A stretch of 64,000 nucleotides of DNA, from the NCBI GenBank assembly GCA_947683625.1, contig CANTUR010000069.1, positions 5,766,001 to 5,830,000 of the forward strand, in the 5' to 3' direction. The first letter of the stretch is position 1; every line of letters starts with the position of its first letter. The notes under the pieces were generated by a model. That model was given only the letters and a program-made list of their open reading frames with translations. It made no database searches and was not told where the DNA came from. Position numbers and translations under genes: made by a program. The DNA is from Mallotus nudiflorus (lineage: Eukaryota; Streptophyta; Magnoliopsida; Malpighiales; Euphorbiaceae). Shown here piece by piece: positions 62,539 through 64,000 of the stretch.

Positions 62539-63196
62539 TAAGTGGTATCAGAGCATTGGCTCAAGATTGAGGTTTGCGTATCCAAAACTATCTTTTAGTT
62601 CTCAATATATTGTGTTCATCTTATATTTTGCACCTTTCTTGCTATCTATTATTCTTGTTATTTTTTTTATCTTTATTCTTCTTATCTCAAGATTTTGTTT
62701 GCAGATATCAAAAAAAAAAAAAAATTCATCCAAGAAAAAAAGTATATGTTATCTTTGATATTCCTATGTTAGATCTCAGTTTACATTAAAAAAAAAATTT
62801 GACTCTTCATATTCCATTGAGATCTATCTTTATAATTCTGTCTCTTTGTGTTCTTTGATAATCTATCTTTGTTTTTTCATTTCTATTAGCCTATTTGTTA
62901 CAAATTGTTCTTTTCTTTAAGCCTACCTTATTATTTTCTTGTTAGCCTACCTTATTTTTTATCATTGATTACTACATTCTTGAATTTTGTTTGATTGAGA
63001 AACTTAGTTAATCTAAGAAATCAAAAGGCAAATTTGAGAGGTAAAAGGCAAGGGTGTGAGATCATTAGAGAAAAAGCCAAAATTGAGTGTAAACACGAGT
63101 GGTATACATCAATTTTGAGTGAAACACGTGAGGGAGTGTTGTGAGATTGTTTTTTTTTTTCTATTTTCTTTTGTTAAAATTTTAGGTTTTACAATC
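62539..63196 (+). other. PBS and leader of element B
   Basis: The PBS TGGTATCAGAGC starts at 62543, four bases after the LTR. The leader is T-rich with A runs (62710, 62790). The two-part motif lies at 63085-63101 and 63117-63137, ending 59 nt before gag. A T-rich stretch and TTTTAG just before the ATG could be a splice acceptor. Short open frames here look fortuitous. Confidence 0.75.
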
Positions 63197-64000
63197 ATGT
63201 CAAAAGACACAAGTTCTTCTTCTACAAATGATCATGTGATTCAAGCTATGCAACAACAATTCGAAAGAATGTTTAACATGATGGCGGGAGTCAATGAGAA
63301 ATTAGAGAGGCATGATGGCATCCTTAACCAATTACAAGGAGAGCCTAAAGAAAGGAGACGTCCACCAATTGACCAAGAGGACTATGAAGGAGAGGATGAA
63401 TTGGATGATGATCAAGTCACCTTGGTGGGACAACAAATCAATCCTAGGAGACAAGCTAGGAGAGGACGTCCTAAAGATGATGTTGATCGCAACCTTCGAA
63501 GCATCAAAATGAAGATTCCTTCATTCCAAGGAAGAAATGATCCAGATGTGTACCTTGAATGGGAGAGGAAAGTGGAACTCATCTTTGAATGTCACAATTA
63601 TTCGGAGGAGAAAAAGGTAAAACTCGTAGCTGTTGAGTTTAGTGATTATGCAATTGTTTGGTGGGATCAATTTTGTAAGGAAAGACGTAGATATGGAGAA
63701 AGACCCGTGGAGTCTTGGAGGGAAATGAAGCAAATCATGAGAAAGAGGTTTGTTCCAAGCCATTACTATAGAGAGCTTCATCAAAGGTTACAAACTCTAA
63801 TTCAAGGATCTATGAGTGTGGAGGAGTATCTTAAAGAAATGGAGAAGGCTATGACTAGAGCAAATGTGGTAGAAGATCGTGAAGCTACCATGGCAAGGTT
63901 CTTGAGAGGGCTAAATAAAAACATTGCTGATGTTGTTGATTTACAACATTATGTGGAGATTGAAGATATGGTGAATTTGGCCATGAAAGTGGAAAGGCAA
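63197..64000 (+). CDS. gag: Gag of element B, N-terminal 268 codons (partial)
   Basis: The frame is open from ATG 63197 (MSKDTSSSSTND) to the end of the window without a stop. A helical N-terminus (VIQAMQQQFERMFNMM) is followed by an acidic segment (YEGEDELDDD), a basic RR/GR segment and the gag capsid domain (VWWDQF, MRKRFVPSHYYREL, MARFLRGLNK). The layout and many residues parallel element A gag (FERMNTNFE, AWWDHL, MRKRFVPKHYHREL, MARFLAGLNK). The zinc knuckle and protease would lie beyond the window. The frame has no internal stop, so this copy may be functional. The start is supported by the leader motif about 60 nt upstream and by the same arrangement in elements A and the nested element. 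Confidence 0.88.
   Translation, partial: MSKDTSSSSTNDHVIQAMQQQFERMFNMMAGVNEKLERHDGILNQLQGEPKERRRPPIDQEDYEGEDELDDDQVTLVGQQINPRRQARRGRPKDDVDRNLRSIKMKIPSFQGRNDPDVYLEWERKVELIFECHNYSEEKKVKLVAVEFSDYAIVWWDQFCKERRRYGERPVESWREMKQIMRKRFVPSHYYRELHQRLQTLIQGSMSVEEYLKEMEKAMTRANVVEDREATMARFLRGLNKNIADVVDLQHYVEIEDMVNLAMKVERQ

Larger units (their letters stand above)
61711..64000 (+). mobile_element. Ty3/gypsy retrotransposon B, 5' part (runs off window)
   Basis: A complete 5' LTR, a PBS for initiator tRNA-Met, a leader and an open gag frame to the last base. It is related to element A in gag and in the LTR-encoded tail motif but clearly a different family, since LTR and leader do not align beyond short motifs. 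Inserted in M9 of the satellite after TTTTTGAACA. Its 3' half and any target-site duplication are outside the window. It may be intact. Confidence 0.9.

Noticed and set aside
62567..62789. Two overlapping hydrophobic frames in the element B leader
   Set aside because: T-rich leader sequence between PBS and gag; no conservation or start context.

Overview
The window is plant nuclear DNA, almost certainly angiosperm heterochromatin of pericentromeric or centromeric type. The evidence is an AT-rich tandem satellite with monomers of about 167 bp, and plant Ty3/gypsy LTR retrotransposons primed by initiator tRNA-Met. I see no host protein-coding gene, no tRNA or rRNA gene, and nothing bacterial. 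The species cannot be named from the sequence.

Layout. (1) 1-18804: satellite array 1, ten complete copies of an 11-monomer higher-order repeat (HOR) repeating at exactly 1814 bp, plus partial units at both ends. (2) 18805-25291: Ty3/gypsy element A, copy 1. Its 5' LTR is cut to 113 bp, gag and pol are separated by one in-frame TAG, and the 3' LTR is complete (796 bp). (3) 25292-33662: array 2, the same 11-mer with an 11-bp segment that array 1 lacks (1825-1826 bp). (4) 33663-43254: element A, copy 2, a duplicate sharing the same truncated left junction. Its gag is split by a 3.1-kb nested gag-only LTR element (34986-38085, TSD ATGAG) that has almost identical LTRs. (5) 43255-54636: array 3, where the homogenised unit is 3483 bp (an 11-mer plus a 10-mer). 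(6) 54637-61710: array 4, three units of 2358 bp, each one 11-mer HOR plus the first 520 bp of the LTR of another Ty3/gypsy element, B. (7) 61711-64000: element B itself, with a complete 5' LTR (828 bp), PBS, leader and an open gag frame that runs off the window.

How it works together. Array size and type look driven by unequal exchange: four HOR architectures of one satellite lie side by side, each internally near-identical. Retroelements are embedded in this process. Element A was duplicated together with its satellite flank. A piece of the element B LTR, including a TATA box and the coding tail of pol, has become part of the repeat unit. The pol reading frame of A runs about 98 codons into its LTR, and the B LTR fragment encodes a tail with the same PITRSxSKKLQEA motif. 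A pol frame entering the LTR is, as I recall, a feature of the CRM (centromeric) chromovirus lineage, so a CRM-like assignment is likely but not proven. Three element families share a two-part leader motif just upstream of gag, and two of them share a hairpin upstream of the polypurine tract.

The strongest candidates for novelty are the LTR-plus-satellite 2358-bp HOR carrying a promoter, the series of HOR architectures, and the conserved leader motif. All comparisons were made by eye; no alignment or database search was run.
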